64,000 bases of DNA from positions 92,987 through 156,986 of the forward strand of contig CAJUAL010000005.1 in the NCBI GenBank assembly GCA_910584405.1. The letters are read 5' to 3'. The notes below the pieces were generated by a model. It was not told where the DNA came from. It saw only the letters and a program-made list of their open reading frames with translations, and searched no databases. A program made the translations under genes and the position numbers. The stretch is from an uncultured Vampirovibrio sp. (lineage in GTDB: Bacteria > Cyanobacteriota > Vampirovibrionia > Gastranaerophilales > Gastranaerophilaceae). This document shows positions 1 to 8,347 of this stretch, in pieces; the stretch's first letter is position 1, and the number at the start of each line of letters is the position of its first letter.

Positions 1-28
1 GCAAATATCTATTTATATTTCCTAGCTA

Positions 29-41
29 ACGGCTGTGCCGT
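29..41. repeat. short perfect inverted repeat downstream of leftward promoter
   Basis: ACGGC and GCCGT arms are separated by three bases. The repeat lies immediately downstream of the leftward promoter at 50-78, so it would be in the first bases of that transcript. It could be an operator or a small 5' hairpin; the gene it serves is outside the window. Confidence 0.35.
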
Positions 42-49
42 ATGAACTT

Positions 50-78
50 ATATTAGCAAGAACATTTTTTATTGTCAA
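50..78 (-). promoter_or_regulatory. consensus sigma-70 type promoter reading out of the window
   Basis: Reading the minus strand, TTGACA (78-73) is followed by a 17-base spacer and TAATAT (55-50). This is the best -35/-10 match in the window. It points left, so it drives a gene lying beyond position 1. Confidence 0.7.
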
Positions 79-98
79 CAACTTTTTTTCAAAAATTT

Positions 99-126
99 AA
101 AAAGACTCGAATTAACGAGTCTTTTT
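99..126 (-). terminator. intrinsic terminator of the XRE gene
   Basis: An 11-bp stem (AAAAAGACTCG / CGAGTCTTTTT) with a six-base loop lies directly after the stop codon at 128-130. The symmetric A/T tracts could let it work in both directions. Confidence 0.8.
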
Positions 127-127
127 A

Positions 128-685
128 CTAGATATCAATATATTTTTTTGCACATTCAAACATTGAATTTATTAGGGCTGAGTTGCTGTTCAGGTTCATT
201 CCGTTCGTTTCTAGAACTTGTTTGATTCGTTCTTCCCAGATGTTGTAGATGTCGTTTTTATCTAAATCCAGAATTTGTCCTATCATTGATAACTCTTTAA
301 AATCAATCGGAATCGGGTAAGCTCCTCTTAGCATGTCAACTATTTCTACACGCTTTTTACGCGGGAATGCTTTTAAAAATGTTACGATACTCATTTTCCT
401 TTCTTTAATCATGCTTTTTAAAAGTTCAATTGTATCATCTTTTAAAATCGGTTCTTGCGGAATTTTATATTCTTCAAACTCTTCAGGACTGATATTCATA
501 ACGGTTGCAATTCTTTCTAAGGTTGTACTTCGTGTAGAAAACGGGATTGTTTCATCTATAAGGTTATACACATAAGATAACGTTACTCCTATCATTTCGG
601 CAAAATCTTTTTTATGAAGAGCGTTTTGTTCTAAAAATTCCGATACTTTTTGTGAGCTTTTTTGTACTTTAGTTTCGTTTTTCAT
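128..685 (-). CDS. XRE-family helix-turn-helix transcriptional regulator
   Basis: A 185-residue protein with an N-terminal helix-turn-helix of the XRE/Cro type at about residues 15-70 (the DFAEMIGVT, SYVYNLID and TLERIATVMN segments), followed by a helical C-terminal region I cannot assign. The start is placed at 685 rather than at the upstream ATG at 700, because GAGG lies nine bases before ATG 685 and nothing suitable precedes 700. The gene stands alone, with a terminator right after its stop. It presumably binds DNA as a dimer, but the target and ligand are unknown. The C-terminal half (residues 90-185) has no motif I recognise and could be a dimerisation or effector domain. Confidence 0.75.
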   Translation of the reverse strand: MKNETKVQKSSQKVSEFLEQNALHKKDFAEMIGVTLSYVYNLIDETIPFSTRSTTLERIATVMNISPEEFEEYKIPQEPILKDDTIELLKSMIKERKMSIVTFLKAFPRKKRVEIVDMLRGAYPIPIDFKELSMIGQILDLDKNDIYNIWEERIKQVLETNGMNLNSNSALINSMFECAKKYIDI

Positions 686-760
686 AATTTTTAACCTCAT
701 TTTTATTTTAATTTAGTTATTATTTATTAATTTGTTAAGCATACACTTTCTACTCCATTA

Positions 761-769
761 TGGTAATAT
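761..769 (+). promoter_or_regulatory. possible extended -10 promoter for pth
   Basis: TGG-TAATAT lies 58 bases before the pth start. There is no convincing -35, so the case rests on the TGn extension that recurs at many starts in this window. Confidence 0.35.
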
Positions 770-826
770 TTATTTACGTTAAAATATTAAATATAAGAAT
801 TATTAAAGATTGAAGGATAAATTATT

Positions 827-1384
827 ATGAAATTAATAGTCGGACTTGGTAATGTCGGTGATAAGTATTGTTTTACACGTCACAATGTGGGTTTTATGGT
901 TATAGATAAGCTTGCTATTGAACGAGGGGTAAGTTTTAAGCTTGAAAATAAGTTTAAGTGCTATTTAGGTAAGTATAAGCATGGGTTTGAAGATATTATT
1001 CTGATTAAACCGACAACTTTTATGAACTTATCAGGTGACGCGGTTCAGCTTGTAATGAATTATTATAAGATAGATATTGATGATGTTATTGTAGTTTATG
1101 ATGATTTGTCGTTAGAACTCGGGAAGATGCGCTTCCGTCCTAACGGTTCTGATGGCGGACATAACGGTATCAAGTCCGTGATAAAATGTGTCGGAACCCA
1201 AAATGTTGCAAGACTGAAAATTGGAATCGGACCGCAGCCGCCTATTCCTTCAGAAACTTTTGTTTTGCAGAATTTTTATAAAGATCAGTTAGAATCTTTA
1301 AAACCTGTTTTAAAGCGCGCAATGGAAGGTTTAGAATATTATATTGATAACGGTATGGCATCTGCTCAAAATCAATACAATTAG
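827..1384 (+). CDS. pth: peptidyl-tRNA hydrolase
   Basis: This enzyme releases peptides from peptidyl-tRNA that dropped off the ribosome, recycling tRNA in the cytoplasm. The 185 residues match the bacterial Pth family length. The start VGLGNVGDKY, the catalytic His19 in TRHNVGF, the Asn in FMNLSG, the VVYDDLSLELGK segment holding the catalytic Asp, and GSDGGHNGIKS are all present in the expected order. GAAGGA lies ahead of the ATG. The TPR gene follows in the same direction but has its own strong promoter at 1387-1415, so the two need not be co-transcribed. Confidence 0.95.
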   Translation: MKLIVGLGNVGDKYCFTRHNVGFMVIDKLAIERGVSFKLENKFKCYLGKYKHGFEDIILIKPTTFMNLSGDAVQLVMNYYKIDIDDVIVVYDDLSLELGKMRFRPNGSDGGHNGIKSVIKCVGTQNVARLKIGIGPQPPIPSETFVLQNFYKDQLESLKPVLKRAMEGLEYYIDNGMASAQNQYN

Positions 1385-1386
1385 AA

Positions 1387-1415
1387 TTGAATAATCTTGT
1401 ATTTAATGATATAAT
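1387..1415 (+). promoter_or_regulatory. promoter of the TPR gene
   Basis: TTGAAT, 17 bases, TATAAT, with a TGA extension (TG at 1407-1408). Predicted transcription start is near 1422, leaving about 33 bases of leader with an AAAGGAG ribosome site. Confidence 0.7.
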
Positions 1416-1454
1416 GCAGTGGCATATAGTAGTTATTTTAAAGGAGTAGAGCAA

Positions 1455-2861
1455 ATGAGTTTACAGTTGGCTGAACAATTTGAGGCAAACGAACAATACG
1501 AACAAGCGTATGAAGAATATAAAAAAGAATATGAGAAAAATCCTGATGACTTAGGACTTTTAGAAAGAATGGGGCACTTGTCAATGATTCTTGAAAGACC
1601 GGAGGAAGCTTCAGGGTATTACTATGAAATTCTTAAACGCGATGTTACTAATCCTCTTGCTTATGAGCAATTGATGACTATTTATGAAAACACAGATAAG
1701 TACAAATATTATATTTATCGCGGAAACAAAAATTCTATTGAGGGTAAGTTAGAATATGCAATAAGCGACTTCAAAAAAGCTTTATCTCATGCTCAGGATG
1801 ATGAAGCTCAAGTTGTAATGACTCGTTTAACTCTTGCTAATCTTTATCGTCAAACAGGTAATACTTTAAAAGCAATTGATGAATATAATTTGATTCTTGA
1901 TTATGATAACTTGCATGAAGAAATCTTTTTACAGTTAGCCGATATATATATGCAGGATGAAGCTTATTCAAGTGCTATAGATGCTCTTATGAGAGGTAAG
2001 TCAAAAGGTTTTGATACCGATAGAATTAATGAAGGTTTGGCTGCAGTTTACCTAAAAAGCGGAGATGCCAAAAATGCGATTCAATATACGAAAGATGAAC
2101 TTTTGAAGATTCAATGTATGCTTGAGTTGGGTGAAGTTGAAGAAGCATATTCTAAGTTAAACGCATTGCCTGAAGAATATAAAAACTCTCCGAAATTTTA
2201 TACATTACAAGCTCAATACTGTTATTCTTCAAAAGATTTTGATAAAGCACTTGAGTATATAGATGAGTATAACAAAATTTCTCCAAATTCTCCTCTGACT
2301 TATCAAATGAGAGCTCTTGTTTATGAAGAAAAAGGTGATGAATATAATGCGCATGTTAACTGGGGTCGTTATAACATGCTTAGAAAAAATACTGACATTG
2401 CAATTAATGAATTTTTAAATGCAGTTCAATTAAAATCAGATGATGTTAATGTTTTATTTACGCTTGCTGATTTGTTAACAGAACAAGGTGATACAAACCA
2501 CGCCGCAGAATATTATGACCGAATTGCTCAAATTGATCCAAAGAATAAAGAAGCGTTACGTAAACTTGCTTTATTTAGAGAAAGTATAGGTGATTACAGA
2601 GCTGAAGTTGATTATTTGGAAAAGCTGTATAAAGCTGATAAAAATGATTTAAACGCCTTAAAAACTCTTGCAAAAGGCTATGAAAAAATCAAAGATAAAG
2701 ATAGTGCAATTGCAGCATATGAAAAATTCCTAGAACTGGTAAAAGACCCGACTGAATATAAAGTTGTAAAAGAAAAGCTTGATAAGCTTGAATCAACTCA
2801 AATGGAAGAATCTGTCGGACTACTTGATAAAATTATGGGATTTTTCAAGAAAGATATCTAA
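1455..2861 (+). CDS. tetratricopeptide repeat protein
   Basis: A 468-residue protein made almost entirely of TPR-type helix pairs (for example AIDEYNLILDYDNLHEE, AAEYYDRIAQIDPKNKE, AIAAYEKFLELVKD). It has no signal peptide or membrane segment, so it is probably a cytoplasmic scaffold. ATG 1455 is chosen because AAAGGAG precedes it. The GTG at 1419 lies upstream of, or at, the predicted transcription start and cannot be used from that promoter. The C-terminus ends in a short amphipathic-looking stretch (LLDKIMGFFKKDI) that could touch a membrane. The partner is unknown, and no neighbouring gene suggests one. Confidence 0.85.
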   Translation: MSLQLAEQFEANEQYEQAYEEYKKEYEKNPDDLGLLERMGHLSMILERPEEASGYYYEILKRDVTNPLAYEQLMTIYENTDKYKYYIYRGNKNSIEGKLEYAISDFKKALSHAQDDEAQVVMTRLTLANLYRQTGNTLKAIDEYNLILDYDNLHEEIFLQLADIYMQDEAYSSAIDALMRGKSKGFDTDRINEGLAAVYLKSGDAKNAIQYTKDELLKIQCMLELGEVEEAYSKLNALPEEYKNSPKFYTLQAQYCYSSKDFDKALEYIDEYNKISPNSPLTYQMRALVYEEKGDEYNAHVNWGRYNMLRKNTDIAINEFLNAVQLKSDDVNVLFTLADLLTEQGDTNHAAEYYDRIAQIDPKNKEALRKLALFRESIGDYRAEVDYLEKLYKADKNDLNALKTLAKGYEKIKDKDSAIAAYEKFLELVKDPTEYKVVKEKLDKLESTQMEESVGLLDKIMGFFKKDI

Positions 2862-2885
2862 CATTAACTTTTATCACATTTTTGC

Positions 2886-2916
2886 AAAAAAGAAGTCATT
2901 ACAGGCTTCTTTTTTT
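2886..2916 (+). terminator. intrinsic terminator after the TPR gene
   Basis: A GAAGTC/GGCTTC stem, extended by an A-tract against a seven-base T run, separates the TPR gene from the transporter gene. Confidence 0.7.
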
Positions 2917-2949
2917 GTATAATTGTATAGTGAACATTAAAGGGGCGCT

Positions 2950-4233
2950 ATGAGTAGATTTATTGGAATTTTTGGGATAATTTTTATATTCGCGTTAGCA
3001 TATTTTATGTCTAACAACAGAAAAGCTATTAATTATAAAACAATAGGTACAGGCTTTTTGTTACAGGTATTGTTAGCTATTTTTATTTTCAAGATTCCTT
3101 TAGGTCAGAAAATGTTTTTACTTATCGGTAAGTTTATTCAAAAACTTCTTGAATTTGCTAAAGAAGGCGGTTCTTTTGTATTTGGCGGGTTAATGAGTGA
3201 AAAATTTACCGAAATATTTACATCAGGCGGGCATATATTTGCGCTTCAATTGATTTGTTCGACTGTATTTATGATGATTTTGGTTAATATCCTTTATCAT
3301 TACGGTATAATGCAAAGGGTTGTATCAGTTTTAGGCAGATGTATAAATAAAATCATGGATGTAAGCGGTGCAGAAGCCTTGTCTAACGTAGCAAGTGCTT
3401 TTGTAGGACAGATTGTTGCCCAAATTATGATTAAGCCGTATTTGGCGAATTTAACCCGTTCTGAATTATTAGCATCTATGTCAGGCAGTCTGGCATGTAT
3501 TTCTGGTGCTATAATGCCGATTTATATCGGAATGGGAGTTCCTGCAGTGTATTTGTTGGCGTCTTCTGTTATGGCTGCTCCGGGAGCGCTTGTTATTTCA
3601 AAAATTATTTATCCTGAAACGGGTGAACCTGAAACCGGTAAAGATTTTAAATTATCTGTAAGTAAACGTAACAGACAACATGTTAACGTATTTGATGCAA
3701 TTTCATCAGGTGCTTCTGAAGGTATGAAAGTTGCAATAAATGTTGTGGCTATGATATTGGCTTTAGTCGCTTTGGTCGCAATGATTGACTGGTTCTTGGG
3801 CGGATTCGGATCTTTGATTGTTAAATATCTTCATTTTAATCTGACGTCAATCGGAATGGATTTAACTCAACTTTCTTTAACAATGATTTTAGGTAAAATT
3901 TTTGCTTTATTTGCAATTTTAATGGGTGTTCCTGTTGCAGAAGCGACAACGGTCGGCGGGCTTATGGGAACTAAACTTGTTTTAAATGAAATGGTTGCTT
4001 ATGTAGGATTAACTAATCCTGAATTGACTCTTTCTCCGAAATCATTTTTAATTGCAAGTTTTGCTCTTTGCAGTTTTGGTAATTTCGGCTCTATTGCTAT
4101 TTTGCTTGGCGGTATTGGCGAGCTTGCTCCAAATCAAAGAAAGAACCTTGCAAGACTTGGCGTAAGAGCTTTAATCTGCGGTACCTTAACTTGCTATATG
4201 TCAGCTTGTATTGTCGGAATCTTATTTAATTAA
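2950..4233 (+). CDS. nupC: concentrative nucleoside transporter (NupC/CNT family)
   Basis: A 427-residue inner-membrane protein with the CNT organisation: hydrophobic helices at the N-terminus, a conserved core with FGGLMSEKF, ASAFVGQIVAQIMIKPYL and SGSLACISGAIMPIYIGMG, and a C-terminal half with GVPVAEATTVGGLMGTK and CSFGNFGSIAILLGGIG. CNT proteins import nucleosides by cation symport, usually Na+ or H+. The substrate range cannot be told from sequence. AGGGGCGCT before the ATG is an acceptable ribosome site. The gene is bounded by a terminator upstream and the ribF promoter downstream, so it is probably monocistronic. The start codon overlaps the beginning of the first membrane helix. Confidence 0.9.
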   Translation: MSRFIGIFGIIFIFALAYFMSNNRKAINYKTIGTGFLLQVLLAIFIFKIPLGQKMFLLIGKFIQKLLEFAKEGGSFVFGGLMSEKFTEIFTSGGHIFALQLICSTVFMMILVNILYHYGIMQRVVSVLGRCINKIMDVSGAEALSNVASAFVGQIVAQIMIKPYLANLTRSELLASMSGSLACISGAIMPIYIGMGVPAVYLLASSVMAAPGALVISKIIYPETGEPETGKDFKLSVSKRNRQHVNVFDAISSGASEGMKVAINVVAMILALVALVAMIDWFLGGFGSLIVKYLHFNLTSIGMDLTQLSLTMILGKIFALFAILMGVPVAEATTVGGLMGTKLVLNEMVAYVGLTNPELTLSPKSFLIASFALCSFGNFGSIAILLGGIGELAPNQRKNLARLGVRALICGTLTCYMSACIVGILFN

Positions 4234-4247
4234 AAATTTTAACATTT

Positions 4248-4275
4248 TTTACAAGATTATTTTTTGAGATATAAT
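4248..4275 (+). promoter_or_regulatory. promoter placing transcription start at the ribF ATG
   Basis: TTTACA, 16 bases, TATAAT, with exactly six bases between the -10 box and the ATG at 4282. The predicted first transcribed base is the A of the start codon. Confidence 0.6.
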
Positions 4276-4281
4276 TTTATT

Positions 4282-5181
4282 ATGGAGATAGTCAGAGAAT
4301 TACGCGAAATTCCGAATTTAGCATTAGCCTTAGGCTTTTTTGACGGTGTTCACTTGGGACATCAGGCTGTCATTGGAAGTGCTGTTAAAGCCTCTCAATA
4401 TACAGGTTGCGGCTCTGCTGTTGTGACGTTTAAAGAACATCCTTACTGCTATTTTAAGAGAGAATCTCCTAAATATATCCTGACCCATGAAGATAAATAT
4501 AAGTATTTGGAAAAACTTGGTATTGATTATGTAATCGAGCTTGATTTTGCTGAAATTTGTCATATGACTCCTATTGAATATTTGCAAAATGTGTTGGTAA
4601 AATATTTTTCACCAAAAGCTATTTCAACGGGTTTTAATCATCGTTTCGGTGTTGATAAATCAGGTAATGTATTGTTTTTGTCTGAATGCCAGGATAGGTT
4701 TCATTATTACTATATAGCAACGCCTCCGGAATCAATTTTTGGCGATATTATAAGTAGTACTGCTATTAGAAGATATATTAAAAACGGTGTAGTTGATATG
4801 GCTGCTTCTATGCTTGGCAGAAAGTTCTCGGTATCAGGTACCGTAAAAAAGGGAAGACAGCTTGGCAGAACTATCGGTTATCCGACAGCTAATATTATTT
4901 ATCCTTCTGATATTGTTGAGCCGCCTTACGGTGTATATGATGTTGAAGTTGATTTAGAGGACGGAACTTCATATCGCGGGCTTGCTAATTTTGGTTTGGC
5001 TCCAACCGTTACAAATGCTGGGGTTGCAAATTTAGAAACTTATTTGTTAAATTTTGACGGCGATTTATACGATAAGACCATAAAAGTTAATTTTAACAGA
5101 ATGATTAGACCTGAGATTAAGTTTAACAACTTTGATGAATTAAAAACTCAGATAGATTTTGATATTCAATCAATGTATTAA
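4282..5181 (+). CDS. ribF: bifunctional riboflavin kinase / FAD synthetase
   Basis: Converts riboflavin to FMN and then FAD. The N-terminal nucleotidyltransferase domain has LGFFDGVHLGHQAVI and the STGFNHRFGVDKSG and ISSTAIRRYI segments. The C-terminal flavokinase domain (from about residue 175) has KGRQLGRTIGYPTANI and PPYGVYDVEV. The length of 299 residues is normal. Start 4282 is preferred over an upstream in-frame TTG at 4264, because the -10 box (4270-4275) lies between them. There is no Shine-Dalgarno sequence, so the mRNA is predicted to be leaderless. The gene converges on fabI across a shared terminator. Confidence 0.92.
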   Translation: MEIVRELREIPNLALALGFFDGVHLGHQAVIGSAVKASQYTGCGSAVVTFKEHPYCYFKRESPKYILTHEDKYKYLEKLGIDYVIELDFAEICHMTPIEYLQNVLVKYFSPKAISTGFNHRFGVDKSGNVLFLSECQDRFHYYYIATPPESIFGDIISSTAIRRYIKNGVVDMAASMLGRKFSVSGTVKKGRQLGRTIGYPTANIIYPSDIVEPPYGVYDVEVDLEDGTSYRGLANFGLAPTVTNAGVANLETYLLNFDGDLYDKTIKVNFNRMIRPEIKFNNFDELKTQIDFDIQSMY

Positions 5182-5216
5182 AAAAAGAGTGAAAGTTAAA
5201 ACCTTCACTCTTTTTT
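5181..5216. terminator. bidirectional terminator between ribF and fabI
   Basis: AAAAAAGAGTGAA and TTCACTCTTTTTT arms form a long stem with A/T tracts on both sides, between two convergent genes. Confidence 0.8.
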
Positions 5217-5234
5217 ATATTTGTTTAATTGATA

Positions 5235-6044
5235 TTAAAGTTCAACATTTTCAGCTAAAATATCCATTTCTTCAGCTGATCCGTAAGCTGAACGGCATCC
5301 GCAGTCAACATAGATAACTTCACCTGTTGTACCTGTAGAAAGGTCAGAAGCTAAGTATAAACCTGCTTTACCAACTTCTTCCAATGCAACGTTTCTGTGA
5401 AGCGGAGATCTTGCAACTGCTGCTTTAAGCATTTTAGAAAATCCGCTGATACCCATAGAAGCAAGTGTTTTAACAGGTCCTGCAGAAATACAGTTTACAC
5501 GAACACCTTTTCTTCCTAAATCTACTGCTAAGAATCTCATTGCTGATTCTAAAGCTGCTTTAGCAACGCCCATTACATTGTAGCTTGGTACAGAAAGGAT
5601 TGAACCAAGATATGTTAAAGCAAATATTGAACCGCCTTCGTTCATTAAAGGTTCTGCATGACGGCAGATAGTAACTAAAGAGTAAGCACTTACTCCTAAT
5701 GCTGTATCCCAACCGTCTTTTGAAGTTTCAATAAATCTGCCCATTAAGTCTTCTTTTTTAGCAAAAGCAACTGCGTGAACTACGAAATCAAGTTTTCCGT
5801 AAACTTTTTCACATTCTTCAAAAACTGCTTTTACTTCTTCTTCTTTTGTAACGTCACAGCTCATGATAACTTTTGCATCCATACCTTCAGCAATCGGACG
5901 AACTCTTTTTTCCATTGCTTCACCTGCATATGTAAAAGCTATATCTGCACCTGCATCGTGTAATTGTTTTGCAATTCCGTAAGCAATCCCGTGAGTGTTA
6001 GATACTCCAAAGATTACCCCTTTTTTACCTTTCATTAAGTCCAT
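5235..6044 (-). CDS. fabI: enoyl-[acyl-carrier-protein] reductase (FabI type)
   Basis: Catalyses the last reduction of each fatty-acid elongation cycle with NAD(P)H. The 269 residues show a short-chain dehydrogenase fold with the FabI pattern: GVSNTHGIAYGIAKQL at the dinucleotide site, the HAVAFA segment, and the Y-x6-K catalytic pair in SYNVMGVAKA. SAGPVKTLAS follows in the substrate loop. The start at 6044 has AGGGAG ahead of it. The C-terminus (residues 245-269) contains a GCRS segment and an acidic tail. The gene is divergent from the coiled-coil gene at 6222, and a set of TGTAAACA repeats lies between them. Confidence 0.93.
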   Translation of the reverse strand: MDLMKGKKGVIFGVSNTHGIAYGIAKQLHDAGADIAFTYAGEAMEKRVRPIAEGMDAKVIMSCDVTKEEEVKAVFEECEKVYGKLDFVVHAVAFAKKEDLMGRFIETSKDGWDTALGVSAYSLVTICRHAEPLMNEGGSIFALTYLGSILSVPSYNVMGVAKAALESAMRFLAVDLGRKGVRVNCISAGPVKTLASMGISGFSKMLKAAVARSPLHRNVALEEVGKAGLYLASDLSTGTTGEVIYVDCGCRSAYGSAEEMDILAENVEL

Positions 6045-6117
6045 AATAATTTCTCCCTAACTTATTTTCATAAAATTACTACTTAATTTTATCAGGAACA
6101 AAGAATTAAAGCAAATT

Positions 6118-6142
6118 TGTAACATGTAAACAAATGTAAACA
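6118..6142. repeat. three direct repeats, possible operator
   Basis: TGTAACA (6118), TGTAAACA (6125) and TGTAAACA (6135) are clustered in the 177-bp region between fabI and the divergent gene at 6222. Their function is unknown; a regulator-binding array is one reading. Confidence 0.35.
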
Positions 6143-6221
6143 ATCCTGAATCTTCTGAAATCGAGCATTTTCAAAAGTTTTTATATATATAAGAGAGTTT
6201 TAATTTGGAGAGCTAAACAAA

Positions 6222-8300
6222 GTGAGCATTAATGGTGTAAACCAAAATCAAGATATTCAGAAGCTTCTAAAGCTAATGAAAAGCAGCCAAGGCAAAAAAG
6301 CCGGCGCTGCAAATAAATTACCTGCTCATTTAACAATGAACGGTTCAATTTTTAATGCTCCGGGTTTGGGAAATAATGCAAATACAATAAGTTCAGTTAA
6401 ATCAAATAACACTGTAAAAACTTTAAATGCTCAAGCAAGAAATCTTGAAGGTACACAAACTGCTGATAATGTTTTAAAAGCAAATACAACAAAATCAGTT
6501 TCAAACGTATCAAAAACCGACGCTTCTTCAAAAACAGAAGGTGCAAAAGGTCAAGAATCAAATGAAAAAGAACAAATTGATATCGGAAACTACGATTTCG
6601 ATAATTTAACAGCAGTTTCAGACGGTGAATTAAACGATTTAAAAGATACTTTAACAGAATTAAAAGACGGTGATATTCCACGTTTTCTGGAAGTTGGTAT
6701 CGATAAAAAGTTATCAAAAGTAAAATCAGAGCTTCAAAAACGTGCATCAAACGAAAAAACAACAGGTACAGAAGATGCTGAAAACGAAAAGAAAGCTCAA
6801 AATGATCAAGCTAGTGGAAAAGAATCTGTAGCAGAATCAAATAATGCTAAAGGTGATGCTCAAGCTGCAACTCAGCAAACAGAAGCTGGTACTCAAAAAA
6901 TGAATCAATCAGAATCAGAAATGAAAAGATTAGATTCAAAAATGAAAAAAGATACCAAAAAAATGCAAAAGCAGATGAAGACTGAGCAAAAAGCTATTGA
7001 TAAAGCTCAGAAACAAATGCAAAAAGAAGCTGAAAAAATAGAAAAAGCAGCTGAAGAAAATGAAATGTTAAATTCACAAGTTGAAGAACATCAAGCTCGT
7101 CTTTCTGATGAATCAATATCTCAAGATGAAAGAACCTCTATTGGTGAAAAACTTCAATCAACAAGTGCAAGGATTCAAGCAAATCAAGCTAAAATGGGGA
7201 AAAGCAACGTTAAAATTGCTAAAACCAGAACAACAACAAATAAAAGAATCAGAACATTAACAAAAACTTCAAAAACTTTCCAAAAAACACAAGTAGCGAA
7301 CATGAAAAATGTTCAAGCTAATCAGACTGAATCAAACACTGTAATGAAGGTTGCAGAAAAAGCCGATCAAATTGCAGGTTACACAACAATGGCAGGTCAA
7401 GCTACTCAGTATGTTGGTAAAGGTATGATTGCTTTAGGTAATGCAATGGCAAGTAACCCTTACACAGCAGCTGCAGGTGTAGCATTAGCAAATGCAGGTA
7501 ACGTTACAGAAAAAGTTGGTACAGTTGTAGAAACTGTTGGTAATTATGGCAAATGTGCTGCAAATATTACAAAAACAGCAGTTTATGCAGCTCAAGGTAA
7601 TATTGCTGGTGCTTTAACTTCAGCTGGTGCAGCTGTTATGTCAGGTGTTTCAGCAGGTAAAGCTACAGCTAATATGGGTAAAACTTTTGCAGGTATTGAC
7701 CAAAAAACAGCTCAAGTTGCCAATAAAGCTACTCAAACTTTACAAAATAAAGCTAATGATGTTGCAGCTCAAGCAACTGATAAAATGGCAGAAAAAGGAG
7801 CTGAAGCTGCAGGCGACGCAGGTTCTAAAGCAACCGAAGCAGGCTCTCAAGCCGGTGATACTGCAGCAAAAGGTACTGAAGCCGCAGGTAATGCTGATAA
7901 AGCTACTGAAGCTGCAAAACCAGATAATAAATGGCAAGCAAAAACTGATAAGATGAAGGCTAAAGCTGATGCAATGACAGATAAGGCTAATAATGCAGCC
8001 AAAGATGCAGGTCTTGAATCTAAGATTGATCCCCTTAAAATGAATGAAAATGGAACAGTTAATACTGATAAAGGAACAGAAATTTTAGATACTGCTAAAG
8101 ATGGTACTACAAAAGTTAAAGATAAAGGTATTAAGGGCTTCTTTAAAAATATGGATAAAGTTCAAGCAGGTATGGAATTTGGCGGATACCTACAACAGGC
8201 AGGTGCAATGTTTGGTCAAATGAATCAAGGTCAACAAACTCCTGTAAGAAGTGTCGGAGCACACAGAGTTCCTACTATTTCAAGAAGACGTTTCAGATAA
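6222..8300 (+). CDS. large alanine- and lysine-rich coiled-coil protein of unknown function
   Basis: I do not recognise this 692-residue protein. Residues 1-120 are polar and low complexity. Residues 120-165 form a possible small folded segment (NYDFDNLTAVSDGELNDLKD). Residues 215-350 are a highly charged coiled coil (KMKKDTKKMQKQMKTEQKA). Residues 370-480 are Gly/Ala-rich and moderately hydrophobic (GYTTMAGQATQYVGKGMIAL). Residues 490-600 carry LEA-like alternating K/D/A repeats, and the C-terminus is basic (ISRRRFR). There is no signal peptide. The start is GTG with GGAGAG ahead of it. The layout of coiled coil plus Gly/Ala hydrophobic stretch superficially recalls secreted translocator-type proteins, but no secretion genes are nearby. 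A terminator follows, so it is monocistronic. Confidence 0.8.
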   Translation: MSINGVNQNQDIQKLLKLMKSSQGKKAGAANKLPAHLTMNGSIFNAPGLGNNANTISSVKSNNTVKTLNAQARNLEGTQTADNVLKANTTKSVSNVSKTDASSKTEGAKGQESNEKEQIDIGNYDFDNLTAVSDGELNDLKDTLTELKDGDIPRFLEVGIDKKLSKVKSELQKRASNEKTTGTEDAENEKKAQNDQASGKESVAESNNAKGDAQAATQQTEAGTQKMNQSESEMKRLDSKMKKDTKKMQKQMKTEQKAIDKAQKQMQKEAEKIEKAAEENEMLNSQVEEHQARLSDESISQDERTSIGEKLQSTSARIQANQAKMGKSNVKIAKTRTTTNKRIRTLTKTSKTFQKTQVANMKNVQANQTESNTVMKVAEKADQIAGYTTMAGQATQYVGKGMIALGNAMASNPYTAAAGVALANAGNVTEKVGTVVETVGNYGKCAANITKTAVYAAQGNIAGALTSAGAAVMSGVSAGKATANMGKTFAGIDQKTAQVANKATQTLQNKANDVAAQATDKMAEKGAEAAGDAGSKATEAGSQAGDTAAKGTEAAGNADKATEAAKPDNKWQAKTDKMKAKADAMTDKANNAAKDAGLESKIDPLKMNENGTVNTDKGTEILDTAKDGTTKVKDKGIKGFFKNMDKVQAGMEFGGYLQQAGAMFGQMNQGQQTPVRSVGAHRVPTISRRRFR

Positions 8301-8301
8301 G

Positions 8302-8336
8302 AATCCCTTTTCAAAGCTTAAGAAAAGGGATTTTTT
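8302..8336 (+). terminator. intrinsic terminator after the coiled-coil gene
   Basis: An 11-bp stem (AATCCCTTTTC / GAAAAGGGATT) is followed by a T run. The opposite strand lacks a good T run, so it mainly serves the plus strand. Confidence 0.8.
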
Positions 8337-8347
8337 ATTGCCTTTTC

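Noticed and set aside
8302..8336. Bidirectional terminator shared by the coiled-coil gene and the small PilZ gene
   Set aside because: The stem is good but the minus-strand side lacks a T run, so only the plus-strand role is supported.
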